From the NCBI RefSeq assembly GCF_030151085.1, contig NZ_JASLER010000091.1, positions 1 through 64,000 on the forward strand: DNA of 64,000 nucleotides. The letters run 5' to 3'. The notes under the pieces were generated by a model. The model was not told the DNA's origin. It saw only the letters and a program-made list of their open reading frames with translations, and did not search any database. The position numbers and the translations under genes are program-made. Every line of letters begins with the position of its first letter. The first letter of the stretch is position 1. Shown here in pieces: positions 24,704 through 33,260 of this stretch. This stretch comes from Bacteroides sp. (GTDB lineage: Bacteria; Bacteroidota; Bacteroidia; Bacteroidales; Bacteroidaceae).

Positions 24704-26134
24704 CGGCGCCAACAACCGTACTACACTCTCGGCAGCCTTGCGATACCAAGGACGCTTCACCCAATTCTTCAGGAATACCGGCACGCATTCGCGCTGGTCT
24801 TGCAGGAAGATTTCACGCATCTGGAGTGCTGTCTCCGTATCGTAGATAAAGGCATTCACCTCAAAATTGTGTTCGAAACTACGGAAATCGATATTTGTTG
24901 AGCCTACTGTGGATAACTCATCGTCTGCAACCATCAGTTTGGAATGCAGAAAACCTTTCTTATAGAAGTAGACCTTAACACCCGAACGGAGTGCATCAGC
25001 CAAGTAGGAACAAGAACCCAGATGAGTCAGGCGATTGTCAGCACGCAGAGGCAGCATCAAACGGACATCCACTCCCGATAATGCAGCAGTCTGCATAGCA
25101 ACCAATACAGCTTCAGTTGGTAAGAAATAGGGAGTTTGGATATAGAAGTACTTTTTAGCTCCACTGATAGCCATTACAAGTCCTTGCATGATCTCCTTCC
25201 ATGGACCAACGGGTTCGCTCGTTACAATCTGTGCCAACGAAGTACCGCAAGCTTCTATCTTAGGAAAGTATCGGGCAGCGGTAATCAAAGTACGGTCTAC
25301 AAAATACCAATCGAGCAGGAAGGCAGTTTGCAATCCATGCACCACCTTGCCTTCGAGCATCAGATGTGTATCACGCCAAATACCCCACGAGAAGCCACGC
25401 ATATATCGCTCTGCCAGGTTCATTCCTCCTACAAAACCGATACGACCGTCAATTACTACTATCTTACGGTGGTTACGGAAGTTCACTTTACTGGTGAAAA
25501 GGGGGAAACGCACTTTCAGGAAGCTTCGTACCTCAATACCTACTTCCCTCATCTCCTCGAAAAAACGGTTGGGTACATGCCAACAACCTACGTCATCGTA
25601 AATCACCCGTACCTCTACACCTTCACGTGCTTTCTCCATCAAGACATCACGCACCAACCGGCCGATAGCATCATCCTCAAAGATATAGAACTCGATATGA
25701 ATATGTTGCTTAGCCTTCTGCAATTCGCGTAGCAAAGATTGGAGCATAGAAAGCCCGGAAGTATAGGTTACTACCCGATTACCATCAAAAGGAAAGGCTT
25801 GGTTAGTATGGCGGAATAAGGAAATCAATCGCCCGTAGGATAGTGGCAGGGAACAAGAACTCTGAGCCAGATATTCAGCCATCGGTTTCTTTAGTAAGTG
25901 ACTGTAGCTCTTCTTACCGATCATACGTTCACGCCGATGACTCCGACCGAAAAAGAAATAGAAAACCAGTCCGACGATAGGCAGGAACATAAGAATCAAT
26001 ATCCATGCCATGGTCTTCACCGGATTACGATTGTCGAGAATAATGACGACAATCGTTCCGATAATAGCCCCGAAGTAAACGATGTCGAATGCAATCGTGG
26101 CAATCTGGCTGGCTAGAAGATTCCAATCAATCAT
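24695..26134 (-). CDS. cls: Cardiolipin synthase (phospholipase D family)
   Basis: A 479-residue inner-membrane enzyme that condenses two phosphatidylglycerol molecules to cardiolipin and glycerol. Two N-terminal membrane helices (about residues 8-60) precede two PLD domains with HKD motifs, HRKIVVID (about 222) and HSKLMVADD (about 394). Length and layout match ClsA of E. coli. Its tail overlaps rsmD by 9 bp on the opposite strand. No promoter match is obvious in the 90 bp upstream. Confidence 0.94.
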   Translation of the reverse strand: MIDWNLLASQIATIAFDIVYFGAIIGTIVVIILDNRNPVKTMAWILILMFLPIVGLVFYFFFGRSHRRERMIGKKSYSHLLKKPMAEYLAQSSCSLPLSYGRLISLFRHTNQAFPFDGNRVVTYTSGLSMLQSLLRELQKAKQHIHIEFYIFEDDAIGRLVRDVLMEKAREGVEVRVIYDDVGCWHVPNRFFEEMREVGIEVRSFLKVRFPLFTSKVNFRNHRKIVVIDGRIGFVGGMNLAERYMRGFSWGIWRDTHLMLEGKVVHGLQTAFLLDWYFVDRTLITAARYFPKIEACGTSLAQIVTSEPVGPWKEIMQGLVMAISGAKKYFYIQTPYFLPTEAVLVAMQTAALSGVDVRLMLPLRADNRLTHLGSCSYLADALRSGVKVYFYKKGFLHSKLMVADDELSTVGSTNIDFRSFEHNFEVNAFIYDTETALQMREIFLQDQRECVPVFLKNWVKRPWYRKAAESVVRLLAPLL

Positions 26135-26164
26135 GGAAGCAAATATACTGAAAATAAACAGAAA

Positions 26165-26200
26165 ATCCCCTTCATCCGGAAAAGAGATGAAGGGGATATC
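26165..26200 (-). terminator. Intrinsic terminator of the TonB-receptor-like gene
   Basis: ATCCCCTTCATC (26165-26176) and GATGAAGGGGAT (26186-26197) form a perfect 12-bp stem. On the minus strand it is followed by TTTTC, 29 bp after the stop of the 26226 gene. It lies in the upstream region of cls. Confidence 0.75.
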
Positions 26201-26225
26201 TTATAATAAACAATTTGAGATCAAA

Positions 26226-29153
26226 TTAGAACGGGCGACGACCCCCAAAACCTCCACCATGGAAACCACCGGGACCGCCAGGTCCACCGAAGCCACCTCT
26301 ACCCTGCATTTTCTCACGGGCAGCTTTACCGCCAAAGATGTTCAGACGATAGATAAAGTGCAACATGCAATAGCTGTTAACTCCATTATATTCGTATACC
26401 GAACGACCGCTGGCTGTCAAAGAACGGCTGATATTACTTTGTTGCTTCAAGATATCATACATTTCAAAGCTTACTGTAGCGGCACCTTTCAAGAAGGTTT
26501 GCGAAAGTTGTGCGTTCCATATCAGCTCATTACGGTTCATGCTGCTATCGGTATAACCACGACGGCTTTGGTTAGCCATATTGGTTGATACGCTCATGCT
26601 CCAAGGCATATTTACTGTAGTAGTAGCACCGTAAGAGAAGGTGTAAGGCTCTTGGTTATTGTCCGATCTTAATTTATCTTTTTCGATAGAATAAGAGATT
26701 GTTCCATTCAGTCCGAACTCAAACCACTGGTTTCGGTAAGCGGCATTCAGGCGCTCGCCCAGTGTCAGGTTGGTAGTAGTGTTCTTATCCTCAATCTTCG
26801 TCTGATTATCGGTCAGATAACCCACATTATTCTGATAGTTGATATTCGAGAATGAATTGATGGTATACTTCTTATTCTTCAGTGCTGTATTGAAACCAAA
26901 CATACCGAATGCATTCCAGTTACCGTTAATATTCTTAGGGGTCGTAGTCCATCCACCGGTTTCATCATTATACACGCGGCTATTGCTGATGCTGTTCTGG
27001 CTCGCCGAGAAGTTGGCATGCGTCATGATTCCTCGTTGTTTCTCGGCATTATAAGTATTATAAAACAGACTCATATTATGTGTGAATGCAGGCTTCAAAC
27101 CCGGATTACCTACCCGGATGTTCTGCGGATTGGAGTTATCCACAATTGGAAGTAAGTTCTCCATGCTGGGCTGACTGCTTCGGCCGCGATAGGTCATACG
27201 TAACTGGCTCACTTTGGAGAAGCGGAAACGTAAGTCCAAGTTGGGAGCGAAATTAAATACATTGCGGGTGGTATCAATCATATAATCACCTTTCTTATAA
27301 GATAGAATGGAGTGCTGCGGTTGGAAGGACACACCTGCAGTCAACTGATACTTCTCGCGGATAAAACGCAGAGATACAGAAGCGTCATGGTTGTAGTAAC
27401 GATACTCGGCATACTTGCCCAAACTATCCACCTTGTGATCTTCGTAACCGGCAGGTAGTTGTGAACTCAAATCCCAATCTTTGAAACTTTGCAAGTCGAA
27501 CGTGCTCTTGTCGCTTTCGCTATACTTATATTGAAATTGATAGCTGAATTGCAGGAAAGTGGCGCGGGCAATAGGTTCGCTATAAGTCAACTGCGCACTA
27601 TAATTGTAGTTATTGGTGGGCGTTGTGATATACTGGTTGCGAATCAGAACCGAGTCATTCATACCCAAATAATCTTTCAGCTGGAAGTAATGGGTTTCCG
27701 ATTCAGTATACTGGTTATTATCAGTATTGCTATAACCAAAGCGTCCACGGAAAGTTATGTTACGACCTTTACTATTCAACTTACGGTTTATCTGCAAGGT
27801 AGCATCGGCATTAAGATTTTTGTTATTACTCAATGTTCCACTATTGATAGCGTTCACGCGGATATTCTTCAAGGGATCTTCAAAACCCGGCATCAGAATC
27901 TTCTCCAGACTGAGGTAATCGTTAGGATTGGTTACCAATGCAAAAGGATCCGAATTGAATGTACCGGATTCTGAATTGGAGAGATTATCCGTCTTGCCAT
28001 ACGAGAAGTCGGGACGGAAAATGATATTCGTCATAGTGTCCGGCTTCCATTCCAAGCGGAAATCAGCATTAATATTGGAGTTCTTATTACGTTGTGCACT
28101 GTTGGAGTTAGAATAGGAATTACCGTTCGGCAGGAAGTCTTCGGTATATCCAGTACTGGCAATATCGCCATCCGAATAATTGTAACGGACGCTACCACCC
28201 AACTCCAGTTTGGAGGTTTCAGTAGCAAAGTTAAGTCCCGCTGTCTTGGTAGCTGTCAGACCATTGTTACGACGCCAACGGGGACCGCCTCCACCACCGG
28301 AGAAACCTTGATCGTTCACGTTATTGGAGGATGCAATCAATGAAACCTGTGTTTTATCTACAAAGCGGTTCAGCATAAGCCGTCCCATGTAGCGGTCTTT
28401 TGTTCCGCCTGCCAAATCGACGTTTCCGAACCAACCTTTATTCATACCTTTCTTTACGGTAAGGTCGAGGACGGTTTCTTCTTCACCATCATCAATACCG
28501 GTGATACGAGCAAGATCGGACTTCTTATCGTATGTCTTCAGTTTATCAATCATGTCTACAGGCAGATTCTTCAATCCGGTCTTCACATCGCCACCGAAGA
28601 ACTCTTTACCATCTACCATGATCTTCTTCAAATCTTTGCCATTAACTTTCACATTACCATCGTCGTCAATTTCGGCACCGGGAAGTTTCTTTACCAATTC
28701 CTCGAGCATGGCACCTTCGGGAGTACGGTAAGCCGAAGAGTTATAAACCAGCGTATCTTCTACGACCTGTACTTGCGGAGCTTCCGCTGTAATCACGGCT
28801 TCGGCAAGCATCACCGCATCCACATCCAATTCCAACGTACCTACTTTCTTCTCGGGTATGGAAGCAACAAGTTGCAAAGGCAGAAATTTATTTTTGAAAC
28901 CAATGTAGGAAGCTTTCAGCACGTATTTGCCCGCTTTTACTTTGGGCAGAGTGAAGTAGCCTTGTGGTGTGGTGGCAACCCCCGCAGCGTATGTGCTGTC
29001 CGGCAAGGATAGCAACTGAATCGTAGCCTGTGCAGCAGGGTCCTTTGTATCGGCCTCGATAATCCGGCCCGATACCGTAATGTTTTTTGTTTGTGAGAAT
29101 GCAGAGAGTGTTGTTATAAGCAATAACATCCCTGCCGTAATGATCTTTTTCAT
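26226..29153 (-). CDS. Large TonB-receptor-like outer-membrane beta-barrel protein
   Basis: A 975-residue exported protein (signal peptide ending AFSQ). Residues about 25-115 are a carboxypeptidase-regulatory-like domain (VSGRIIEADTKDPAAQATI...). Then comes a plug-like domain (EDTLVYNSSAYRTPEGAMLEELVKKLPG, KNLPVDMIDKLKTYD) and a long C-terminal barrel of the OMP_b-brl_3 type. It lacks an adjacent SusD gene, so it is not a classic polysaccharide-utilisation SusC. The last 25 residues are Gly-rich (GGFGGPGGPGGFHGG...RRPF), unusual for a barrel end although the final Phe is kept. Substrate is unknown. The promoter was not identified. Confidence 0.88.
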   Translation of the reverse strand: MKKIITAGMLLLITTLSAFSQTKNITVSGRIIEADTKDPAAQATIQLLSLPDSTYAAGVATTPQGYFTLPKVKAGKYVLKASYIGFKNKFLPLQLVASIPEKKVGTLELDVDAVMLAEAVITAEAPQVQVVEDTLVYNSSAYRTPEGAMLEELVKKLPGAEIDDDGNVKVNGKDLKKIMVDGKEFFGGDVKTGLKNLPVDMIDKLKTYDKKSDLARITGIDDGEEETVLDLTVKKGMNKGWFGNVDLAGGTKDRYMGRLMLNRFVDKTQVSLIASSNNVNDQGFSGGGGGPRWRRNNGLTATKTAGLNFATETSKLELGGSVRYNYSDGDIASTGYTEDFLPNGNSYSNSNSAQRNKNSNINADFRLEWKPDTMTNIIFRPDFSYGKTDNLSNSESGTFNSDPFALVTNPNDYLSLEKILMPGFEDPLKNIRVNAINSGTLSNNKNLNADATLQINRKLNSKGRNITFRGRFGYSNTDNNQYTESETHYFQLKDYLGMNDSVLIRNQYITTPTNNYNYSAQLTYSEPIARATFLQFSYQFQYKYSESDKSTFDLQSFKDWDLSSQLPAGYEDHKVDSLGKYAEYRYYNHDASVSLRFIREKYQLTAGVSFQPQHSILSYKKGDYMIDTTRNVFNFAPNLDLRFRFSKVSQLRMTYRGRSSQPSMENLLPIVDNSNPQNIRVGNPGLKPAFTHNMSLFYNTYNAEKQRGIMTHANFSASQNSISNSRVYNDETGGWTTTPKNINGNWNAFGMFGFNTALKNKKYTINSFSNINYQNNVGYLTDNQTKIEDKNTTTNLTLGERLNAAYRNQWFEFGLNGTISYSIEKDKLRSDNNQEPYTFSYGATTTVNMPWSMSVSTNMANQSRRGYTDSSMNRNELIWNAQLSQTFLKGAATVSFEMYDILKQQSNISRSLTASGRSVYEYNGVNSYCMLHFIYRLNIFGGKAAREKMQGRGGFGGPGGPGGFHGGGFGGRRPF

Positions 29154-29249
29154 GCGTCTATTCTTAAAAGTACAATGTCTTATTACACTGTTTCATTTGA
29201 CAAAGTAACAGACAAAAGGTTTAACGGGGCGCATGACGTTTTGTTCTAT

Positions 29250-29663
29250 TTATCGACTATTCCGCTTAAATAATCTATCAACTGTCGATTTTTTAATACC
29301 AAATTCCAAGCAAAGCACGTTTAATATCAGAAAGATGAGAAAAGATGAAGAGTCTACCGAAATCAAGTCACCTTTCGCCACCCGGTAGAGCATACCACCA
29401 AAGACGAACAACACGGTCATAAACATAGCATTGCGTGTTGCACGGTTACGTATCTGTTCCGTTTCATTGCTCTCGTTCTTTACCAAGGCAAAGATTATCA
29501 TCAAGGCACCCATCATCATCAATAGTTTAGCGCATTCTTTATAGAACAGTAGATTGGCATCCGTTACTTTCCCCATCATCATCATTATAAAAGGTAGGAA
29601 CAACGCCAAGGCAATTACAAAATATCCAAGGGGACGGCAAAATATAGGTAACAATGCTTTCAT
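29250..29663 (-). CDS. Small four-helix membrane protein
   Basis: A 137-residue inner-membrane protein with four predicted hydrophobic helices (about 12-30, 42-62, 78-96 and 105-123), a Met-rich first loop (LPFIMMMMGK) and a basic tail. No family motif is recognised. It is 96 bp upstream of the large outer-membrane gene on the same strand and may be cotranscribed with it. A simple TTA-rich spacer (about 29664-29700, repeated GTTATTAGTTATAAGTTA) lies in front. Confidence 0.65.
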   Translation of the reverse strand: MKALLPIFCRPLGYFVIALALFLPFIMMMMGKVTDANLLFYKECAKLLMMMGALMIIFALVKNESNETEQIRNRATRNAMFMTVLFVFGGMLYRVAKGDLISVDSSSFLIFLILNVLCLEFGIKKSTVDRLFKRNSR

Positions 29664-29767
29664 TTCAGTTATGAGTTATTAGTTATAAGTTATTTGATTA
29701 TGGCAACAACAATGAGCGCCAATGATCAATTTTACTATGCAAAGATACTTGTTTCGTAGATAAATCC

Positions 29768-29775
29768 TATCTTTG
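29768..29775 (+). promoter_or_regulatory. -7 element for aroB
   Basis: TATCTTTG matches TAnnTTTG and lies 24 bp before the ATG at 29800, which supports that start over an earlier in-frame codon at 29773. Confidence 0.7.
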
Positions 29776-29799
29776 CAGTACAAAAAAGACAAATACATC

Positions 29800-30861
29800 A
29801 TGAGTAAACAAGAAGTAATCCTTTGCGAAAAACTGGAAAGTAGTCTGATGCTTGCCATCGATAAATGCCCCCATGACAAACTTTTCATCCTAACGGACGA
29901 GCATACACACCGGCTTTGTTTGCCTTCATTAAAACAGATCCCTGCTCTGAAAGAGGCGGAAGAAATCGTTATCGGAGCAGAAGATGTGCACAAGAATCTG
30001 GAGACACTAGCTTCCGTATGGCAGGTGCTGAGCGAAAAAGGTGCTACCCGCCATTCGTTACTCATCAATTTGGGTGGCGGCATGGTGACCGACCTCGGTG
30101 GCTTTGCAGCTTCTACTTTCAAACGTGGGATAACTTACATCAATGTTCCCACTACCCTACTCGCTATGGTGGATGCTTCAGTAGGAGGCAAGACGGGCAT
30201 CAACTTCAATGGATTAAAGAATGAAATCGGTGTTTTCGCCCCCGCCGCCTGCGTATTGCTGGAAACGGAGTTTCTCCGTAGTCTCGATGCTCACAACTTC
30301 TTCTCCGGTTACGCCGAAATGTTGAAGCATGGACTTATCAGTATTCCTGAGCATTTTGCAGAACTACTTGCTTTTAATACTGAAAATATAGATTATGCAG
30401 CGCTTAAGTCTATGGTAGGACGTTCTGTACAAGTAAAGGAAGATATCGTGGAGGAAGATCCGTTGGAACATGGCATCCGCAAGGCCTTAAACCTGGGACA
30501 TACCGTAGGTCATGCCTTTGAGAGCCTGGCTCTTGCCGAGAATCGTCCGGTATTGCACGGTTATGCAGTTGCCTGGGGACTTGTTTGCGAGCTATACCTT
30601 TCTTACATTATAGTAGGATTCCCCAAAGACAAGATGCGCCAGACCATTCAGTTCGTCAAGGAGAATTATGGCGGCTTCGCCTTCAATTGCAAGCAGTACG
30701 ACCAACTTTACGAGTTGATGAAACATGACAAAAAGAATGCAGCGGGTGTCATCAACTTCACCTTACTGAAGGATGTGGGAGACATTTGCCTCAACCAAAC
30801 AACGGACAAAGATACAATCTTCGAGATGTTCGACTTCTATAGGGAGTGTATGGGGGTATAG
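29800..30861 (+). CDS. aroB: 3-dehydroquinate synthase
   Basis: A 353-residue cytoplasmic enzyme converting DAHP to 3-dehydroquinate, step 2 of the shikimate pathway, using NAD+ and a divalent metal. Motifs: NLGGGMVTDLGGFAAST, PTTLLAMVDASVGGKTGIN, and the metal-ligand segment GYAEMLKHGLI and LNLGHTVGHAFE. Length is normal. aroA lies in the same window at 46018, but the two are not in one operon. The stop is 4 bp from the convergent higA stop, with no terminator space between. Confidence 0.96.
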   Translation: MSKQEVILCEKLESSLMLAIDKCPHDKLFILTDEHTHRLCLPSLKQIPALKEAEEIVIGAEDVHKNLETLASVWQVLSEKGATRHSLLINLGGGMVTDLGGFAASTFKRGITYINVPTTLLAMVDASVGGKTGINFNGLKNEIGVFAPAACVLLETEFLRSLDAHNFFSGYAEMLKHGLISIPEHFAELLAFNTENIDYAALKSMVGRSVQVKEDIVEEDPLEHGIRKALNLGHTVGHAFESLALAENRPVLHGYAVAWGLVCELYLSYIIVGFPKDKMRQTIQFVKENYGGFAFNCKQYDQLYELMKHDKKNAAGVINFTLLKDVGDICLNQTTDKDTIFEMFDFYRECMGV

Positions 30862-30865
30862 TTAT

Positions 30866-31186
30866 CTAAAAGACAGCAGCTATCTTCTTTATATTATTTA
30901 GTTTCTCCAATAGAGAACTATTCTTGCGGGCAACCTGTATGTTATAATCCGTTTGCATTCTTACCAGCAAATCAGCATTGATACCCAAAGCTGCTTCTAG
31001 GAATAAGGCAAATTCAGTTGTTATTGAACGCTTTGCATTTAGCACCTCATTCAAGGCAGAATAGGATAAACCAAATTTTTGTGCAAAGTCCTTTTGTTTT
31101 ATACCTCTGCATTCTAATTCATCCTTAACCAACTCACCCGGGTGGTAAGGACGAAATGATTGCAAGTTATTAGCTGATATATTCAT
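30866..31186 (-). CDS. higA: HigA-type antitoxin, XRE family
   Basis: A 106-residue DNA-binding antitoxin. FRPYHPGELVKDELECRGI followed by KDFAQKFGLSYSALNEVLNAKRSI is the HigA/addiction-module helix-turn-helix (HPGE and NEVLNGKR-type motifs). It binds and neutralises the HigB RNase encoded just upstream and usually represses its own operon. Gene order is toxin first, antitoxin second with a 5-bp gap, as in other higBA loci. The C-terminal tail is Lys-rich and probably flexible. Confidence 0.9.
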   Translation of the reverse strand: MNISANNLQSFRPYHPGELVKDELECRGIKQKDFAQKFGLSYSALNEVLNAKRSITTEFALFLEAALGINADLLVRMQTDYNIQVARKNSSLLEKLNNIKKIAAVF

Positions 31187-31191
31187 TGTTC

Positions 31192-31512
31192 CTACTTATA
31201 ATGATTTGTAATATCTATCAAAGAACAAATTTCTACAAGAGTTTGATTACCGACATTTACTAATTCCCGAAACTCAAGCCTATACTGATTATTGATACGC
31301 AATGAAGAAATCCCTTTCTTATCTCCCTTTAACTTTTCGTAATTCAAAGATTTATATTGATACAAATCCTCTATTTGGGAAGCATTTAACAAGGCTTTCA
31401 CACACTTCAAATAGCCATTGACTACTTGAGGCTGAAAACGATGTTTCTTGTCATTAGTATGCCCTTTTTCATAAAGTTCCACCAAATATTCTTTCTCAAA
31501 CTCTACATTCAT
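31192..31512 (-). CDS. higB: HigB-type RelE-fold toxin
   Basis: A 106-residue basic protein of the RelE/HigB superfamily. Recognisable features are EYLVELYEKGHT, LKCVKALLNASQIEDLYQYKSLNYEKLKGDKKGISSLRINNQYRLEFRE, the last part being the typical Arg-rich C-terminal strand pair. HigB cleaves mRNA on the ribosome. The ATG at 31512 lies 21 bp after a -7 motif; an in-frame longer start would begin upstream of the promoter. The toxin appears intact, with no frameshift. Confidence 0.85.
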   Translation of the reverse strand: MNVEFEKEYLVELYEKGHTNDKKHRFQPQVVNGYLKCVKALLNASQIEDLYQYKSLNYEKLKGDKKGISSLRINNQYRLEFRELVNVGNQTLVEICSLIDITNHYK

Positions 31513-31532
31513 ACATTTGTTCTTTGGTAATA

Positions 31533-31540
31533 CAAAGGTA
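31533..31540 (-). promoter_or_regulatory. -7 element for higBA
   Basis: The minus strand reads TACCTTTG, matching TAnnTTTG, 21 bp before the higB ATG. Confidence 0.6.
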
Positions 31541-31596
31541 CTACATAATAAGGATATTCGCAATTTTAGCGAATTATTTTATTGCTATACAAAAAC

Positions 31597-31640
31597 AGTT
31601 TCAGATGATATGCAAGGAAGTTTCCAGTGACATGCAAGCG
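31597..31640. repeat. 22-bp direct repeat pair (locus C)
   Basis: Two units of 22 bp start at 31597 and 31619. Both begin AGTTTC and share ATGCAAG at 31610 and 31632. The following 44 bp (31641-31684) is more diverged and may contain two further decayed units. It lies between the higBA promoter and the promoter of the RNA candidate, within the gene-free stretch 31513-31969. Confidence 0.65.
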
Positions 31641-31718
31641 TTTTCCTATTTCTAAAAGTAAATGTCTGACAAGTCATCATTTTCCTCTTGATTTGTATGG
31701 CACTTATCTTTTTTATTG

Positions 31719-31726
31719 TACCTTTG
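31719..31726 (+). promoter_or_regulatory. -7 element for the structured RNA candidate
   Basis: TACCTTTG matches TAnnTTTG. Transcription would start about 31731, exactly at the 5' end of the outer closing stem of the RNA. Confidence 0.65.
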
Positions 31727-31730
31727 TGAT

Positions 31731-31905
31731 GTCGAAAATTAATTTCTCAGCCAGCAGGGAAACCTGCCAACATCTCGTGGCGGACATTTTTATGCCCGTA
31801 CACGACATTCCCATATGGCGGTTTCTGTACCCCCATTGGGAGTGTTAATGCACCCCAAACGCTGGCTGAGAAGTAACGTTCGACAATGGGACAGGCAGGA
31901 ATCGC
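31731..31905 (+). ncRNA. Structured non-coding RNA candidate of unknown family
   Basis: GTCGAA (31731-31736) pairs with TTCGAC (31879-31884), and TTCTCAGCCAGC (31744-31755) pairs perfectly with GCTGGCTGAGAA (31861-31872), enclosing about 105 nt. Inside is a GAAA-capped hairpin CAGG-GAAA-CCTG (31755-31766) and several other short stems, for example CCC-ATT-GGG near 31832-31841. A GGCAGG (31894-31899) just before TTTTTT (31905-31910) could pair with CCTGCC (31763-31768), which would compete with the GAAA hairpin. It does not match the conserved cores of tmRNA, RNase P, 6S, SRP or the common riboswitches as far as I can judge. It may be a free RNA or the leader of the 31970 gene. Confidence 0.55.
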
Positions 31906-31969
31906 TTTTTTCATTTTCCCTTACCTCTCCCATAAATCGGATTATTAACCTTTTAACACTTAATGATTT

Positions 31970-32446
31970 ATGGAAACCAACAATCTACAACCGACACCCA
32001 TCCTAGAACTTCCCAATGCTGCCATGCACCCACGTCCATGCTTCGCTTCAGTAGAAGAAATGAGAAAGTATTATTTGCAAATGGTTGAGCTAATGAATAT
32101 AAGATATTCGGGAGAACCTTCAGAGCTTACCAGTATCAAATGCTTATACCGCAAACTAAGGCAATTTACCGATACTATGCGCTTTATAGGCACCCATGAC
32201 TGGGGTAAAGGCATAGCCGAACTACATACCGCTTGTGGAGTCTATATGATGCAAAGCAATGTCGAACAGAAAAAACTTCTGCAAACCAACGAAGAAATAA
32301 GTCGGCACCTTCAGTTCATAGCGCAACTGGCAGGCAGTGTCGGCTACATAAAGCAGCTGGAAGGCATTCTGCACTATCACTACCAAAATGTTGCCTATCT
32401 GTTGGAGAAGTTAAAAGAGGAAATGACGACTGCTAATCGAGACTAG
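31970..32446 (+). CDS. Small helical protein of unknown function
   Basis: A 158-residue cytoplasmic protein that I do not recognise. It is mostly helical with EMRKYYLQMVELMN, a Trp-containing loop (IGTHDWGKGIAELH), and a C-terminal coiled stretch (NEEISRHLQFIAQLAG ... YLLEKLKEEMTT). No signal, membrane segment or catalytic motif is visible. It starts 65 bp after the RNA candidate on the same strand and may be regulated by it. The 187 bp between its stop and the tRNA hold only the tRNA promoter. Confidence 0.6.
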   Translation: METNNLQPTPILELPNAAMHPRPCFASVEEMRKYYLQMVELMNIRYSGEPSELTSIKCLYRKLRQFTDTMRFIGTHDWGKGIAELHTACGVYMMQSNVEQKKLLQTNEEISRHLQFIAQLAGSVGYIKQLEGILHYHYQNVAYLLEKLKEEMTTANRD

Positions 32447-32614
32447 TAGATAATAACATCATACAGAAATCACTCCTTTTATGATGAAATGTTCACTCAC
32501 ACTACATTTTTTTGAATCACCTTAATGAACTAATAATAAACAATATATAGGAATATACAGTCTAATGGTCAAACAAAAATCATTCAATTTGTTTGCTATT
32601 TCAAAATAAAGCGC

Positions 32615-32622
32615 TACTTTTG
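32615..32622 (+). promoter_or_regulatory. -7 element for tRNA-Pro
   Basis: TACTTTTG matches TAnnTTTG, 11 bp before the mature 5' end of the tRNA. Confidence 0.7.
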
Positions 32623-32633
32623 CAACCGCAATT

Positions 32634-32707
32634 CGGGGTATAGCTCAGCCCGGTAGAGTACGCGTCTGGGGGGCGTGTGGTCGCAAGTTCGAATCTTGTT
32701 GCCCCGA
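32634..32707 (+). tRNA. tRNA-Pro (anticodon GGG)
   Basis: A 74-nt cloverleaf. The acceptor stem CGGGGTA/TGCCCCG pairs over 7 bp, the D arm is GCTC...GAGT, the anticodon stem CGCGT/GCGTG closes the loop CTGGGGG (anticodon GGG at positions 34-36), and the T arm is GCAAG-TTCGAAT-CTTGT. The discriminator is A and CCA is not encoded. It reads CCC and CCU. It has its own promoter and terminator; no integrated element flanks it. Confidence 0.95.
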
Positions 32708-32715
32708 CTACCATA

Positions 32716-32752
32716 AAGCATTGATAATCTAAAGATTATCAATGCTTTTCTT
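32716..32752 (+). terminator. Terminator of tRNA-Pro
   Basis: AAGCATTGATAATC (32716-32729) and GATTATCAATGCTT (32734-32747) form a perfect 14-bp stem with loop TAAA, followed by TTCTTCTTT. Confidence 0.8.
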
Positions 32753-32792
32753 CTTTAAGAGCAATGTATGAAAAACATGTGTGGTTGAGACT

Positions 32793-33260
32793 TTAGAGGT
32801 GCTTTTCCATATAAATTAAATTAAGCCCATCCACCTCTTTCGTATATATTACTTGATATCCAACCTTTTTATAAAGACACAATGTATTGGGAGTTTCTTC
32901 GCCTGTAAAAAGAGTAAATTTATGGCAGACAGGAAAATAGTTTTCAATCTCATACATCAAGGCTTTGCCTATTCCTTGATTTTGAAAATCAGGATGCACT
33001 ATAAGCTTGCCGATATAACAGTCAGTTCCATTATAAATATTTCCTCTAACCGAACCAATGATTTGGTTATCCGAAGAAATATACTTTAAAATAATGCACT
33101 GTTCAAAATCATTACGTACATCTTGTATGGTTTGCAATAGTGGGGGAATTTCAAAGTTGCCCATGAGTTTAGCCACTTCCGTGAAAGCCACTTTTTGTAA
33201 AGACAGAACCTCTTCCAAGTCAGAACAATCCGCTCGTTTTATATTATTCAGAACATCCAT
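32793..33260 (-). CDS. GNAT-family N-acetyltransferase
   Basis: A 155-residue acetyltransferase. The acetyl-CoA binding motif A is IGKLIVHPDFQNQGIGKALM (Q/RxxGxG/A pattern), and the C-terminal LYKKVGYQVIYTKEVDGLNLIYMEK is the usual closing strand. Substrate is unknown. The gene stands alone, convergent with the tRNA. Similar GNATs are common and variable accessory genes. Confidence 0.85.
   Translation of the reverse strand: MDVLNNIKRADCSDLEEVLSLQKVAFTEVAKLMGNFEIPPLLQTIQDVRNDFEQCIILKYISSDNQIIGSVRGNIYNGTDCYIGKLIVHPDFQNQGIGKALMYEIENYFPVCHKFTLFTGEETPNTLCLYKKVGYQVIYTKEVDGLNLIYMEKHL

Noticed and set aside
31744..31872. Retron-type msr/msd or TPP/cobalamin riboswitch
   Set aside because: The long closing stem recalls retron a1/a2, but no reverse transcriptase is nearby. 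GGCTGAGAA and CAGG-AAACCTGCC are local look-alikes of TPP and B12 boxes without the other conserved parts.
31627..32006. Two short frames (73 and 63 codons) across the structured RNA
   Set aside because: They cross the stems and have no Shine-Dalgarno-like or family signal; the stems explain the region better.
32634..32707. Integration of a mobile element at tRNA-Pro
   Set aside because: No duplicated tRNA 3' end, integrase or att repeat is seen on either side.
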